A DNA stretch of 64,000 nt from Torreya grandis (lineage: Eukaryota > Streptophyta > Pinopsida > Cupressales > Taxaceae), in assembly GCA_037957365.1 (NCBI GenBank), contig JARHVA010001190.1, positions 1,078,001 through 1,142,000 on the forward strand, given 5' to 3'. Shown one piece after another: positions 36,552-47,588 of this stretch. The translations under genes and the position numbers were made by a program. Below the pieces are notes generated by a model. That model worked only from the letters and a program-made list of their open reading frames with translations. It did not search any database and was not told where the DNA came from. How positions within the stretch are numbered: position 1 is the first letter of the stretch; every line of letters starts with the position of its first letter.

Positions 36552-37130
36552 ATATGGCATATGGCCTCTCATGGTCCTTTATACATGCATGCAAACAAGA
36601 AACTTTTGTTTTATAATTGCCATGCAATGCATCCTACTCAAGCAATCTGATATGTAATAGTTAAGTAATTGTCGACCCCTGCAGGGAAGGAAGCTATATG
36701 ACCATGATCAGACCTCCCTTAGAGCTATGATTGATATGGTAAATGTCCGTTGATATTCAGTGCTGTTCCCTTGATAGACTTATTTGAAGCTCTAGGCATT
36801 GGTAATTAGTTTCCTGGGTTAAGCCTGAACTTTGATTGGTTCACTTCAACACAATTCCAGGGCTACAGCCATAAGATTCAGCATCACGATTACATTTCTT
36901 ATTCATAAATATAAATGTAGGTTGCAAACATCAGTAAACATTGATTAGATTGCTGATATGATTTCATGTGCACTTGGCCACCAATAAAGTAGCGATTCAC
37001 TAAACATTACTCTAAGCTAATCTCTAAGGCCTGTGAGATACATCAAGAACATAAAACACCAATGACATAAATTTAAAGACATCACATATGGCTATCATTA
37101 AAACATTGCATGTAACTTCTAGCACTTCAT

Positions 37131-37760
37131 GTGAAGAGCATTCAACATGAGTTCACGATCCATGAACCAAAAACCACTAAAGTTACAATCAAGAAAGCGA
37201 AGGAAATTAAAGTTAAAAATATGTTCCATCACAGACCTTCTCAAGGCTTTTCATTGGGCTCAAGATATAGACACGCCACCACATTAGCAACCCTCAACAA
37301 CTCACTTATTTCTCACCAAAACAAGAACTAACATGACATGAAAAGGTCGTGTGCTACCATTGCAACAACAAGTTTTCTAAGGGACAACAATGTGTGGATA
37401 AGCAACTCATGACCATAGAAAACATGGTCATTGGTGAATTGGATGATGAAGAAGAGGAGCTATGGATGACTAGGAACAGTCAAAAGAAAGAGGATGCCCC
37501 AATGTTTCTAGTTATGCATTGGAAGGAGTGAACACACCTCAAGCTCTCAAGGCCGGAGGACACATCAAGAAGATAAGAAGCTGAAATCAGACCTGAATTG
37601 CTTTGCTTATTTGATGTTTGACTTCCAAGTGAATATGGCCAATGAAAATCCAATTTCATGCATAGCTAAGTGTTTTTTACCTAGGCACAACATATGTTAT
37701 AATATGTTTGTCCCTAGATTTGTCTTTAGTCTTATCATTATTATTAATCTATGTTATATT
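37131..37760 (+). pseudogene. Displaced gag zinc-knuckle and protease fragment, unit A
   Basis: Lies upstream of the primer binding site, where no coding part of the same element should be. It begins with gag C-terminal sequence (HEFTIHEPKTTKVTIKKAKE), then a knuckle-like CYHCNNKFSKGQQCVDKQLM followed by an acidic stretch (DDEEEELWMTRNSQKKED), as in plant chromovirus gag-pol. After 37,540 come broken protease-like pieces (DFQV...NPISC..KCF). Stops and shifts divide it. It is either a fragment of another element next to this LTR or a product of recombination between elements. A 42-bp local duplication (about 37,743-37,825) occurs only in unit A. Confidence 0.65.
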
Positions 37761-38074
37761 TTGGGTGACTAGAGTTAATGAAGGATTAATCTATGTTATA
37801 TTTTGGGTGCTTGGAGTTAATGAATGGTTAATTCATGAGTTAGGTAGGGTTTTTTGTGGTTTTGATATCAAGGATGGAAAGAAACCCTAAATGATGTATC
37901 TTTTACCATTTCCAACTTCTAATGCAGACATAGAGCTGCCATTGTGTGTTATAGACGGATTTGCAAGTGAAATCAAATCTCAGGTGAGCAGGGGCTCTCA
38001 TTGTTCCCATTATATCACTTATTCTAAATTATATTTGCAATTCCATTTTTAGTTGTTATTTAGATTGTAGCAAG

Positions 38075-38086
38075 TGGTATCAGAGC
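38075..38086 (+). other. Primer binding site, unit A
   Basis: TGGTATCAGAGC two bases after an LTR end reading TTGTAGCA (38,072). It marks the LTR/internal boundary. The left border of this LTR is not recognisable. Confidence 0.85.
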
Positions 38087-38115
38087 TTCAATCGAGTTTC
38101 ACAACTATTGCCAAA

Positions 38116-39250
38116 ATGTCGAGTGGAGTAAATCCATGAAACAACTCGAAGTTTGTGACCAAGGACGAGATGAAGGGTTTATTTATTGAGTTCGCCAATG
38201 AGGTTTGGGTGATTCATTCCTTGGGAAAGCAACAGGAGCATCCAAATGATGAAGAGGAGGATGTCAACTCTTAGGGAGATCCTAATCACAATCTACCAGC
38301 TGATGAAAAGGAAGATGCAGAAAGCTTGCATCGTCCCTCTTTTAGCCTACAAATGAACATCCCACAATATGACTTTGGTGGTGGGATGGAGGTCCACACA
38401 TGGTTGAAGAAGCTCAAATTGGCATTTAGGATGCAAAAGGTTAAAAGGCAAGATGACAAGTTGAATGTATCCTACCAACTTTTGGACGATGTTTCCCACA
38501 CATTGGTAGAGAGATGGGTTTTTACTAGTGTTACATGGGGATGCATCCCCCATATTTCAGTGACATTTGGAATGTCCTAGATGTTTCACGTTCTTGGGGA
38601 CTTGGAGATGTAAAAAAAAAAAAAAAAAGTTGTTATTTTTACAAAAACATTGAACCCTAATCCTGAAAATACCATGGAAATTTTTGACTAAAGTTTAAAC
38701 CCCTAAATTTCATTGAATAAAGTAAAAATATCTAAATATGGTTTTTTATATATTATTTTAGTAGTCATCCCCTCGTTGTCTCCAAAATTTGGGAAATATT
38801 TGGCTGTCCTGGATACCCTGTCTTGTTGTCCTCCCATTCATGAGACTTAGGTAACTATGGTTTTTAACTTTTTACAAGCGCCGATGGGGACTTTTCTGAT
38901 TTTGCTAACCCTTTGACAAAGAGAGTAGATCGTAACTGGGATGAATTGTATGATACCCAATTAATGTACTTGTTTGAAAAGGATATGTCTATGGAGGAGC
39001 ATACTGGAGTGCAAGGCCAAGCTTTCATTGAATCTGGTGTGGAAGGTCTATATTTCCTACTTGCAGGTTGAGACTTGAACAGAGGTAAGGAGTTTGAACC
39101 ATAATATTTTGCAAGGGCTATTATTGTAGCTAGAAGAACAAAAAAACATATCGATTCCCTAAAAAATAAAATGGTAGGAACTATTGTTTGGAAGTCTTTT
39201 ACTTTTGATAGGGAACCCAAGGATGAAGAAAAATTGAAGCCTTTACTATT
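38116..39250 (+). pseudogene. Gag of the unit A chromovirus
   Basis: The ATG 30 bases after the primer binding site begins MSSGVNP. Residues then include FVTKDEMKGLFIEFANEVW and, at 38,326-38,525, the capsid start with IPQYDFGGGMEVHTWLKKLK and QLLDDVSHTLVERWVFT. A 332-bp MITE interrupts the capsid at 38,526. Gag resumes near 38,868 with DGDFSDFANPLTKRVDR and WDELYDTQLMYL. The C-terminal part (ARAIIVARRTKKHIDSLKNK) runs to about 39,250 with stops. It is not functional. Confidence 0.78.
38526..38857 (+). mobile_element. hAT-like MITE in gag, unit A
   Basis: Starts TAGTGTTACATGGGGATG and ends GTAACTA, with partly matching inverted termini (TAGTGTTAC against TAGTTACC, each with an ATGGGGA-type word nearby). 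It is flanked by GGTTTTTAC direct repeats (ending 38,525 and again after 38,857); the right copy is slightly rearranged. An 8-bp target duplication and TAG-type ends point to the hAT superfamily. No transposase is present; an A run lies at about 38,613-38,629. The same insertion is in unit B. Confidence 0.7.
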
Positions 39251-39539
39251 TAAAAATCTTGATTGTTAGTCTACCTCAATGTCCATTGCTGTAAACCCAT
39301 GTTGTAAGTGCTCTCAAACCATGGAGCAAGGGTCACATGTAACACAAAAAAGCTTTATATGGCGGATGATGTGTGTGTATTGGAGTTAAAGTCAGAGTTT
39401 GATAACGAGGATACCCTCGATCAACTTGATGTTGAGTGAACCAAAAACTCTGCATCCTTTTATAGTAGAAACATGGGAATCATCAATGTCACTTTTCACA
39501 ATTGTAGGGTTGGACCATCTGGGCATCGTCAAGTTATTT

Positions 39540-39800
39540 TTGCCCATATTAAGAAAACTTGAGTTTTGGTCATGGTTGATCTAGGAAATACACTTAATAT
39601 TTTGTATAAGAAACAAGTCAACAAGCTGGATCTCCATTTAAACATCCCGAGAATTCTCCCATCCGGATTGTAGGGTACCGAAGCAAGAATTCCTAGTAGT
39701 AGTGCATAATGTGGAACTTTCAGTGGCAAATTATGCCCTCAAGGATAAATTTTATGTTGTTGATATTGGGGGAGTGGATGTTGTCTTCGGGGTTTAATGG
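39540..39800 (+). pseudogene. Aspartic protease remnant, unit A
   Basis: Readable pieces: VMVDLGNTLNILYKKQVNKL, where the family has Asp-x-Gly-Ser/Thr at the active site; VVHNVELSVANYALKDKFYV; and VVDIGGVDVVFGV, the usual end of chromovirus protease. Frameshifts separate them. Confidence 0.72.
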
Positions 39801-39939
39801 CTATGCTTTCTTGGAACATATTCCACCAATCATTAGGAGATATTCTTGATGTTCAAGCAAAAGGACTGTGAGTATACTTTCAATTCCTTGCCCCCAACAA
39901 AAATTAAAACTGTTGATTCTAGTCAAATGAACAATTTTT

Positions 39940-41366
39940 TTAAGAAGGGGCATTTTGGGTTTGTTCTCACCTTTATTGAATGGCCAAGCTCCAGAGATTT
40001 TAGAGCTGCTCAACAAATATAAGGTAGTTTTCTAAGATCTACCAAAGAGCTTGCCACCAACAAGGGAATTGGAACATATTATTGAACTTGAGCCTACTAG
40101 GGGCTCAACTATGGTATACACTCATATAAATACAAGCATTTTTAGAAGTTTGAGATAGACATATTGTTAAACAAACACTTGGAGGCTACTATCGTCGTCC
40201 CTAGTAAGCGCCTATATGTTGCTCCAGTGGTACTAGCCAGGAAGAAGGATGGGTCATATAGACTGTATATTGATTACATGACCCTCAACAAAATCACGAT
40301 TAAAAATGAATTTCCTATGCCAAGGATTTATGATTTGCTTGATGAGTTGCATGGGGTGAATTGCTTCCCAAAGATTGATCTCAAGACCAAGAGAAGATTG
40401 CATTTCAAACTCATCAAGGCCACTACCAATTTAGGGTCATGCTTTTTGGGATCAACAATGCTCCAACTACATTTTAGGCATTCATGAACTAGGTAGTAAA
40501 TTCCTATGTAAGTTTGTTCTTGTATTTTTTGATGAGATCCTTGTTTAAAATAATTCATTGGCATCCCATACTGAGCTTTGGACACTATGTTGGATATCTT
40601 GGCCAAGTAGAAGTTGTATGCCAAGGCATCTAAGTGTCCATTTGATAAGGCATTTTTGGAATACCTTAGTCAAATTATTTCTGCAGAGAGGGTGCTCTCT
40701 GACCCCACAAAGACGAAGTCCATAAGTTATTGCCCTGTTCCCAAGAATCTTAAGAAACTTTGTGGTTTCTTAGGCTTGGCATGCTTCTACAATAGGTTCG
40801 CAAGGAACTTCTCCACAATAGTTTGTCCTCTAATATACCTTACCAAGATGGATGCCTTCAAGTGGTCCAATGAGGCACAAAAATCACTTGAGGATCTCAA
40901 ATGAGCTCTTGTCTCTACTCTTGTTTTAGCTTCTATTGATTTCTCCAAGTCCTTTGTCATTGAAGGTGATGCTTTTGGATCCAAACTTGGTGCAATACTT
41001 TCACAAGATGACCACCCCATTGCATTTGAAGTAGGAAATTGATTGACAGGGAACGATGTATGTCAAGGTATGGCAAGCAAATGTTAGCCATACTGCACAC
41101 GATAGCCAAATGGTGATAGCTTATTTTGGGAAGCAAGTTTTTTTATTAAGAGTGATGATCTTAGCCTTAAGCACTTGTTGACACAAGGGACATTAACAAA
41201 GGAGCAACAAAAGTGGATTGATTGCCTTCAAGACTATGACTTTGAGATCCTTCATAAGAAAGGGAATAAGAATGTAGTGGCAAATGCACTATCATGCCTA
41301 GAGGAACTCCCTGTCTTTTATGCCATCTCCATTAGTCAACTTGCTTGGATACAAGACCTTCTATAG
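39940..41366 (+). pseudogene. Reverse transcriptase and RNase H, unit A
   Basis: The RT finger/palm is open at 40,164-40,380 (VLARKKDGSYRLYIDYMTLN and MPRIYDLLDELHGVNCFPKI). The region of the catalytic Asp pair near 40,500-40,540 reads FVLVFFDEILV, so the second Asp is Glu. The thumb and connection are at 40,614-40,904 (VPKNLKKLCGFLGLACFYNR). RNase H follows with FVIEGDAFGSKLGAILSQDD and ends near 41,366 (DYDFEILHKKGNKNVVANAL). Stops and frameshifts break it at several points, so it is inactive. Confidence 0.88.
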
Positions 41367-41498
41367 GACTTCTCAACTCACCCTTGCCACAACCAAGCTC
41401 AAACAAGAAATTGAAGAGGGGAAAAAGGGAAAGCTTGGTATGTTTAGAACGACATCATATTTTTTCGAGGATGCATATACTCAAGGGATGAATCTTCC

Positions 41499-42358
41499 TT
41501 GTTTAGAAGACACTTAAGCATGGGCACAAGTCTCCATCTGCAAGCCATGTTGGATTCCAAAAAACATCACCTCTTTTTTTTTTGGAAATTCATGAGGGTA
41601 GACATTCTACTATTTGTAGCTTGGTGTAATACATGCCAAAGGAGTAAGGTCGAGGGTGTTCCTTCCCCAAGACTTTTGCAACCAAATGTTTTACAAAATT
41701 AAACATGAGCATTGCATACCATCCCCAAATTGATGGTCAAACAAAGGTGGCGAACAAGTTCTTGGAAGGGTATCGAAGAGTATATGTAGGGGATAAACAT
41801 AGTAGGTGGGTGGAATGGTTACATTTGGATGAGTGTTGGTACAAAACCACATATCACTTTGCCATCAAAATGACAACCTTTAAGGATTTATATGGGTATG
41901 AGCCACCATCTCCATTGGATTGGGTAATTCAAAAGGGAAAGGTACCAACAATAGAGGAAGAATTGGATGAGACGCATAACACTGCAAATCCTAAGGGAGA
42001 CCCTAGCAGTGAGTGCCAACTTGATGAAGTATCAGGGTGATCAATACAAGACAAAGAAGACATTTGAAATCAAGGATATGGTGTTTGTTTGGTGACAACC
42101 ATATAAACAGGTCAACTTGAAGCACGTAGGGAAGCAAAAGTTGCAGCCAAAATATTATGGCCCATACAGGGTGAGAGCGATGGTGGGGGAAGATGTGTAT
42201 GCGTTAGACATACCAAACAAGGGAATAATACATGATGTTTTCCATGTATCATGTTTGAAGAAGAAGAAATAGGAGTGCATATTGTACCACAAACAAAACT
42301 TCCTATCACAGATGAAGAAGGGAAGATTGTGTTGGAACCCTAGTGCACTGTCAGGGAG
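41499..42358 (+). pseudogene. Integrase with deleted catalytic core, unit A
   Basis: The zinc-binding end (WCNTCQRSKVEG and LLQPN) is followed almost directly by MSIAYHPQIDGQTKVANKFL, which carries the third acidic region. The roughly 100 residues between, with the first two catalytic Asp residues, are missing. After it come YGYEPPSPLDWV and the linker. The identical junction is present in unit B. The chromodomain is missing in unit A because the duplication joint cuts it off at 42,358. Confidence 0.85.
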
Positions 42359-42966
42359 GAGGGCATATTGCATATGGCTTCTCATGGTCCTTTATACATA
42401 TGGCATCATGTGGTCCTTTATACATGCATGCAAACAGGAATCTTTGGTTTAATAATTTCCATGCAATGCATCCTACTCACGCACACTGATATGTAATAAA
42501 GTTATTGTTGACCCTTGAAGGAATGGAAGTTATATGACCATGATTAGACCTCCCTTATAGTTATGACTGATATGGTAAATGTCCCTTGATATTTAGTGAT
42601 GTTCCCTTGATAGGCTTATTTGAAGCTCCAAGCATTGGTAATTAGTTTCCTGGGCTAAGCCCGAGCTCTGATTGGTTCACTTCAACACAATTTCAGGGCT
42701 ACAATCATGAAATTCAGCATCACCATGACATTTCTTGATCATAAACATAAATGTAGGTTGCAAACATAACTAAACATTGATTAGATTGCTGATACGAGTT
42801 CATGGGCACTTGACGATTGATAAAGGAGCAATTCACCAAACATTACTCTAAGCTAATCTCTAAGGCTTGTGAGATACATCAAGAACATAAAACGCCAATG
42901 ACATAAATGCAAAGACATCACATATAGATATCATTACAACATTACATGTAACTTCTAGCACATCAT

Positions 42967-43560
42967 GTGAAGAGCTTTCAACACGAGTTCATGATCCATG
43001 AACCAAAAACCATCAAAGCTACAATCAAGAAAGCAAAGGAAATTGAGGTTAAAATATGTTCCATCACAGACCTTCAAAAGGCTTTTCATTGGGCTCAACA
43101 TATAGACACACCACCAACATTAGCAACCCTCAATAACTCACTGATTTCTCACCAAAAAAAGAACTAAAATGACATGAAAAGGCCTTGTGCTACCATTGCG
43201 ACAACAAGTTTTCTAAGGGACAAAACTGCGTGGATAAGCAACTCATGACCATAGAAAAAATGGTCATTGGTGAATCGGACGATGAAGAAGAGGAGCTATG
43301 GATGACTAGGAGCAGTCAAAAGAAAGAGGATATCCCAATGTTTCTATTTATGCATTGGAAGGAGTGAACACACCTCAAGCTCTCAATGCTGGAGGACACA
43401 TCAAGAAGATAAGAAGTTGAAATCAGACCTGAATTGCTTTGCTTATTTGGTGTTCGACTTCCAAGTGAAGATCGCCTATGAAAATCCAATTTCATGCAAA
43501 GTTAAGTGTTTTTAACCTAGGCACAACATATGTTATAGGATGTTTGTCCTTAGATTTGTC
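42967..43560 (+). pseudogene. Displaced gag zinc-knuckle and protease fragment, unit B
   Basis: Copy of 37,131-37,760. The knuckle-like stretch is CYHCDNKFSKGQNCVDKQLM, followed by the acidic DDEEEELWMTRSSQKKED segment. The protease part keeps FDFQVKIAYENPISC. It again precedes the primer binding site, so this odd order predates the duplication. Confidence 0.65.
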
Positions 43561-43881
43561 TTTAGTCTTATCATTATAATTTAATCTATTTTATATTTCG
43601 GGTGCCTAGAGTTAGTGAATGGTTAAGTCATGAGTTAAGTAGGGTTTCTTGTGGTTTTGATATAAAGGGTGGAAATAAACCCTAAAGGATGTATTTTTTA
43701 CCATTTTCAACTTCTAATGCAGGCATAGAGCCACCATTGTGTGAGAACTCATGTGTTATAGATGGATTTGCAAGTGAAATAAACTCTTGGGTGAGCAGGT
43801 GCTCTCATTGTTCCCATTATATCACTTATTCTAATTTATATATGCAGTTCCATTTTTAGTTGTTTTTTAGAACGTACCAAG

Positions 43882-43893
43882 TGATATCAGAGC
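43882..43893 (+). other. Primer binding site, unit B
   Basis: TGATATCAGAGC, one transition from the unit A site, two bases after an LTR end ACCA. Confidence 0.8.
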
Positions 43894-43922
43894 TTCAATT
43901 GATTTTTGCAATCGTTGCCAAA

Positions 43923-45170
43923 ATGTCGAGGGGAGTTAATCCAAAAAAACTTGAAGTTTGTGACCAAGGATGAGATGAAGGGTTTATTTGCTGAGTTTGC
44001 CAATGAGGTTTGGGAGATCCATTCCTTGGGAAAGCAATAGAAGCATCCAAATGATGAAGAGGAGGATATCAACTTTCAGGGGGATCCTAATCACAATCTA
44101 CCAACTGATGAAAAGGAAGAGGTTGAAAGCTTGCATTGCCCCTCCTTTAGCCTACAGATGAACATCCCACAATATGACTTTGGAGGTGGGATGGAGGTCC
44201 ACACATGTTTGAGCAAAGCTCAAATTGGCTTTTAGGGTGCAAAAGGTTAAAAGGCAAGATGACAGGTTGAATGTGTCCCTACAACTTTTGGATGGTGCTG
44301 CCCACACATGGGTAGAGAGATGGGTTTTTACTAGTGTTACATGGGGATGCGTCCCCTATATTTCGGTGACATTTGGAATGTCCCAGATGTTTTAGGTACT
44401 TGGGGACTTGGAGGGGATGTTCCCATTTTTTTTTTTTAAATTCTGACGTTTTTAATTTAACCCGCCCCCACTCACTCACCCTCCCTCCCCCTCCTCATGT
44501 TCCCCCAAAAAAAAAGAGTTGTTCTTTTTACAAAAACATCAAACCCTAATCTTGAAAATACCTTGGAAAAAATTAACCAAAGTTAAAACCCCTAAATTTC
44601 ATTGAATAAAGTTAAAATATTTAAATATGATTTTCTATATATTATTTTAATAGTCATCTCTATGTCCCCAAAATCTAGGAAATATTTGGCTGTCTTGGAA
44701 ACCTTGTCCCGCGTCCTCTAGTCCCCATGACTTTGGTAACTATGGTTTTTACAAACCCCAATGGGGACTTTTCTGATTTTGCCAACCTTTTGACAAAGAG
44801 AGTTGATCGTAACTAGGATGAGCCGTATGATACCCAATTATTGTACTTGTTTGAAAAGGATAGGTCTATGGAGGAGCATGCTAAAAAATTCTGAAGTTTG
44901 GAGTGCAATGCCAAGCTTTCATTGAATCTAGCGCGGAAGATCTAAATTTCCAACTTGCACGTTGAGATTTGAACAAATGTAAGGAGTTTGAACCATAATA
45001 TTTTGCAAGGGCTATTATTGTAGCTAGAAGAACAAAAAAACATATTGATCCCCTAAAAAATAAATTGGTAGGAACTATTGTTTGGAAGTCTTTTACTTTT
45101 GATAGGAAACCCAAGGATGAGGGAAAATCGAAGCCTTTACTGTTTAAAAATCCTAGTTGTTAGTCTACCT
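43923..45170 (+). pseudogene. Gag of the unit B chromovirus
   Basis: Same layout as unit A: ATG 30 bases after the primer binding site, the QMNIPQYDFGGGMEVHT capsid start at about 44,155-44,205, MITE interruption at 44,332-44,742, then SDFANLLTKRVDR and the ARRTKKHIDPLKNKLV segment near 45,020-45,070. Frameshifts differ from those of unit A, showing independent decay after the duplication. Confidence 0.75.
44332..44742 (+). mobile_element. hAT-like MITE in gag, unit B
   Basis: 411 bp, same ends and same position as the unit A MITE. The flanks GGGTTTTTAC and TGGTTTTTAC are cleaner here. About 80 bp with T, C and A runs (around 44,420-44,518) are present here and absent from unit A, either a gain here or a loss in A. 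Confidence 0.7.
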
Positions 45171-45459
45171 CAATGTCCATTGCTGTAAACCCATGTTGTA
45201 AGTGCTCTCAAACCATGGAGCAAAGGTCACATATGTAACACAATGTTTCTTCGTATGGCAGATAATGTGTGTATATTGGAGCCAAATTCAAAGTTTTATA
45301 ATGAGGATACCCCCAATCAACTTGATGTTGAGTGAACTGAAAAGTCTTTATCCTTTTATAGTAGAAACATAGGAACCATTAGTGTCACTTTTTGCAATGG
45401 TAGGGTTGGACCATCTGGGCACCTGTAAGTTCTTTGCCCATATTACGAAAGCTTGAGTT

Positions 45460-45760
45460 TTGGTCATGGTTGATCCAAGAAGTACACTTAATATTTTGGA
45501 TAAGAAAAAAGTCGACAAGCTGGGTCTCTATTTAAACATCCTGAGAGTTCTCCCATTTGCGTTGTAGGGTATTGAAGCAGTGAATTCCTAGGAGTAGTGC
45601 ACAATGTGGAACTTTCAGTGGCAAATTATGCCCTCAAGGATAAATTCTATGTTGTTGATATTGGGGGAGTGGATGTTGTGTTGGGGGTTTAATGGTTATG
45701 CTTGCTTGGAACATATTCTACCAATCATTAGGAGAGATTCTTGACGTTCAATCAAAATTA
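45460..45760 (+). pseudogene. Aspartic protease remnant, unit B
   Basis: VMVDPRSTLNILDKKKVDKL and the VVDIGGVDVVLGV ending are readable in broken frames. It lies 3' of gag as expected and ends before the LINE insertion. Confidence 0.68.
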
Positions 45761-45828
45761 CCGTGAGTATACTTTCAATTCCTTGCCCCCAACAAAAATT
45801 GAAACTTTTGATTCTAGTCAAATGAACA

Positions 45829-47588
45829 TTTTTTTTAGATTGATAACCAGGGTTGGTGGGTCCTTTGCCCAATTTATTAAAATGATAAAACAATTACAAT
45901 GATACCACACACTACAAGAGGTCCTTGGCCAACAAGAACAACTAGGCCAAACAATTTAAACCACCCCACAATTGGGGAAATCGAAACCAAAACACCAACA
46001 AAGCACTGCCTGACGCCCAAAAAGCACCAACCCGAAAGACCAAAAGGAACCAAACCGAGCCTAAACCAAAGTCCAGAGAAATAAACTAGTCTGAGGCACA
46101 ATGGGGGCCCAAATCCCCAAGAGATAGGCCAACTGGAAATCAAACCATGTTCTCATTTAGAAAACCCAAGGTGAGCCCAAAAGAGGGAAGCCCATGAAAC
46201 CAAAAAACCAAGGCAGACAAAAACCCATCGGAGCCCCAAACAGAGCCAAGGAACACCGAAACCCTCAAGACCTTCCCATGCGATCCCTAATACGAGAGTG
46301 AAGAATTAGAGTCCACTCACCCTTTCTTCTTTTTCGAACCCACAACTGTCCAATCTTCCTTTGCTTCTGATGCTTGGCCAACGCGAGTTTGGACTTTGAC
46401 ACCTTTGAGGGCTTCCCCACATACGTCGTCAGTGTCAAGCATCTTTGCCTTAGAACAATTCGGAGAAGAAGATAAACTTCTTGCTACAAGTGCCTTGAGC
46501 CCCACTTTCGGTGTGATTTCAGCCTCCACTCTCATGGCCAAGGGGGGAGTCTTGTTAGGAAAAATTGTGATATGTTCGGGAAGAGCATCCTTCCACCAAG
46601 AGGTTCAACCTTATGCTTGGAACTGTGGCAAGTTACAGCCAAATGGCCTATTTCAAAACACCTCCGAAAACGAAAAGGAATCCCCTCATAATCGAGGGTT
46701 TGGGACCAACAATGATCCTTGAATTTCAACTTAATGGACGCTGGAAGGTTAAGAGAAGTATCCAAGCATACTAGAATCCGAGCAAAGGTAGTAAGAGAAA
46801 ATACTCTGGTAGATGTGTCCATTGTCAACAACTCACCCACCACATTCCCAATCATCAAAAGGCACGAATCAGAGTAGAACTGTAGAGGAAGATGTGGGAG
46901 ACGAACCCAAATAGGCCTAGTGTTGAGAGGTTTTGTATGCGGATTGAAAAATGGAAACCAAGGCTTGAACAACAGATGCCGATTGAAGGACTAGGTCTTG
47001 TCAAGAAAAACCCTGTTATGATCTTCTAGGAGCTTAAAAAACCACAATGAAGAAACCCTTAGCGCAGGGGTAAATCTCTAGACTATCAACCATTATTGGA
47101 TGCCACGAATCAGAAATCCATTTGTGGAGGGTAGGAAGGCTTGACCAATAATGATCAAACTTGCAAATGACTCCCCTGGCCGCAAACCAGTCCTCATTCT
47201 GCGATACTTCCTAAAGTGCCTCGACTTCAAATGACACTGAGGGTGAGGATTTTGCTGCCCCTAACGGCTTTACATCCGCACGCTCCAACCTCTTAAACCC
47301 AAATCCCACCTTAGTGAACGAACCAGTTTTGGCTTGGCAGTGACCGCCGCTTGACTCCTTAAATGTCCTTGGAGCTCTGAATGAATCTCCTGTCTCGACC
47401 TCAATTGCCAACCCCTTCTGATCCATGCCCACAGACTTCCTTGCCACAACTACCACGACACGGCCCTTGGGCGCTACCACACCTGCAATCGCAACACTCA
47501 TAGGCCTGCATTGCCTCTACTCGCTGCAAACTCATCTGCTCCCATCACTTGATCACTTCTCGGCCCGACAAGCTTGCCATTGCTCGAC
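45829..47588 (-). mobile_element. LINE fragment inserted in unit B
   Basis: Minus-strand non-LTR element fragment. It ends in a short A tract (T run 45,829-45,836 on the plus strand), preceded by a 3' UTR-like stretch, as in plant L1-type LINEs. It carries ORF1 but no ORF2 (endonuclease/RT), so it is internally deleted or non-autonomous. The element's G+C content is clearly higher than the surrounding DNA. No target duplication could be found, and about 250 bases of the host element are lost at the site. Confidence 0.72.
46317..47501 (-). pseudogene. LINE ORF1-like protein (DUF4283 and zinc knuckle)
   Basis: The main open part is 46,532-46,972 on the minus strand. It reads NTRPIWVRLPHLPLQFYSDS, GNVVGELLTMDTSTR, then FARILVCLDTSLNLPASIKL and DYEGIPFRFRRCFEIGHLAV before TCH. 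This is the DUF4283 plus CCHC-type knuckle arrangement of plant LINE ORF1 RNA-binding proteins. A C-terminal basic tail continues in 46,317-46,541 (ending GSKKKKG), and an N-terminal piece in 47,211-47,501 with 200 bases between them broken by stops. It binds element RNA in functional relatives. Confidence 0.72.

Larger units (their letters stand above)
36552..42358 (+). repeat. Tandem duplication, unit A (rearranged chromovirus)
   Basis: This segment recurs in the same orientation at 42,365-49,229. Unit A stops at CAGGGAG (42,358) and, after six filler bases (GAGGGC), unit B starts again with CATATGG. Unit B passes the point where A stops and continues into the chromodomain. That is what a simple tandem duplication of one locus gives. 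Units differ by about one base in ten in the stretch I compared (37,131 on), so the event is old. Order inside: unassigned DNA, zinc knuckle/protease piece, LTR end, primer binding site, gag, MITE, protease, RT, RNase H, integrase. Confidence 0.85.

Noticed and set aside
42112..42385. Minus-strand ORFs over the unit A/B joint
   Set aside because: They are antisense to the integrase C-terminal linker of unit A and recur antisense to unit B near 49,000 for the same reason.
45877..46143. 88-codon hydrophobic minus-strand ORF
   Set aside because: Lies in the 3' UTR-like part of the LINE fragment; low-complexity Trp/Gly/Leu sequence without a family match.
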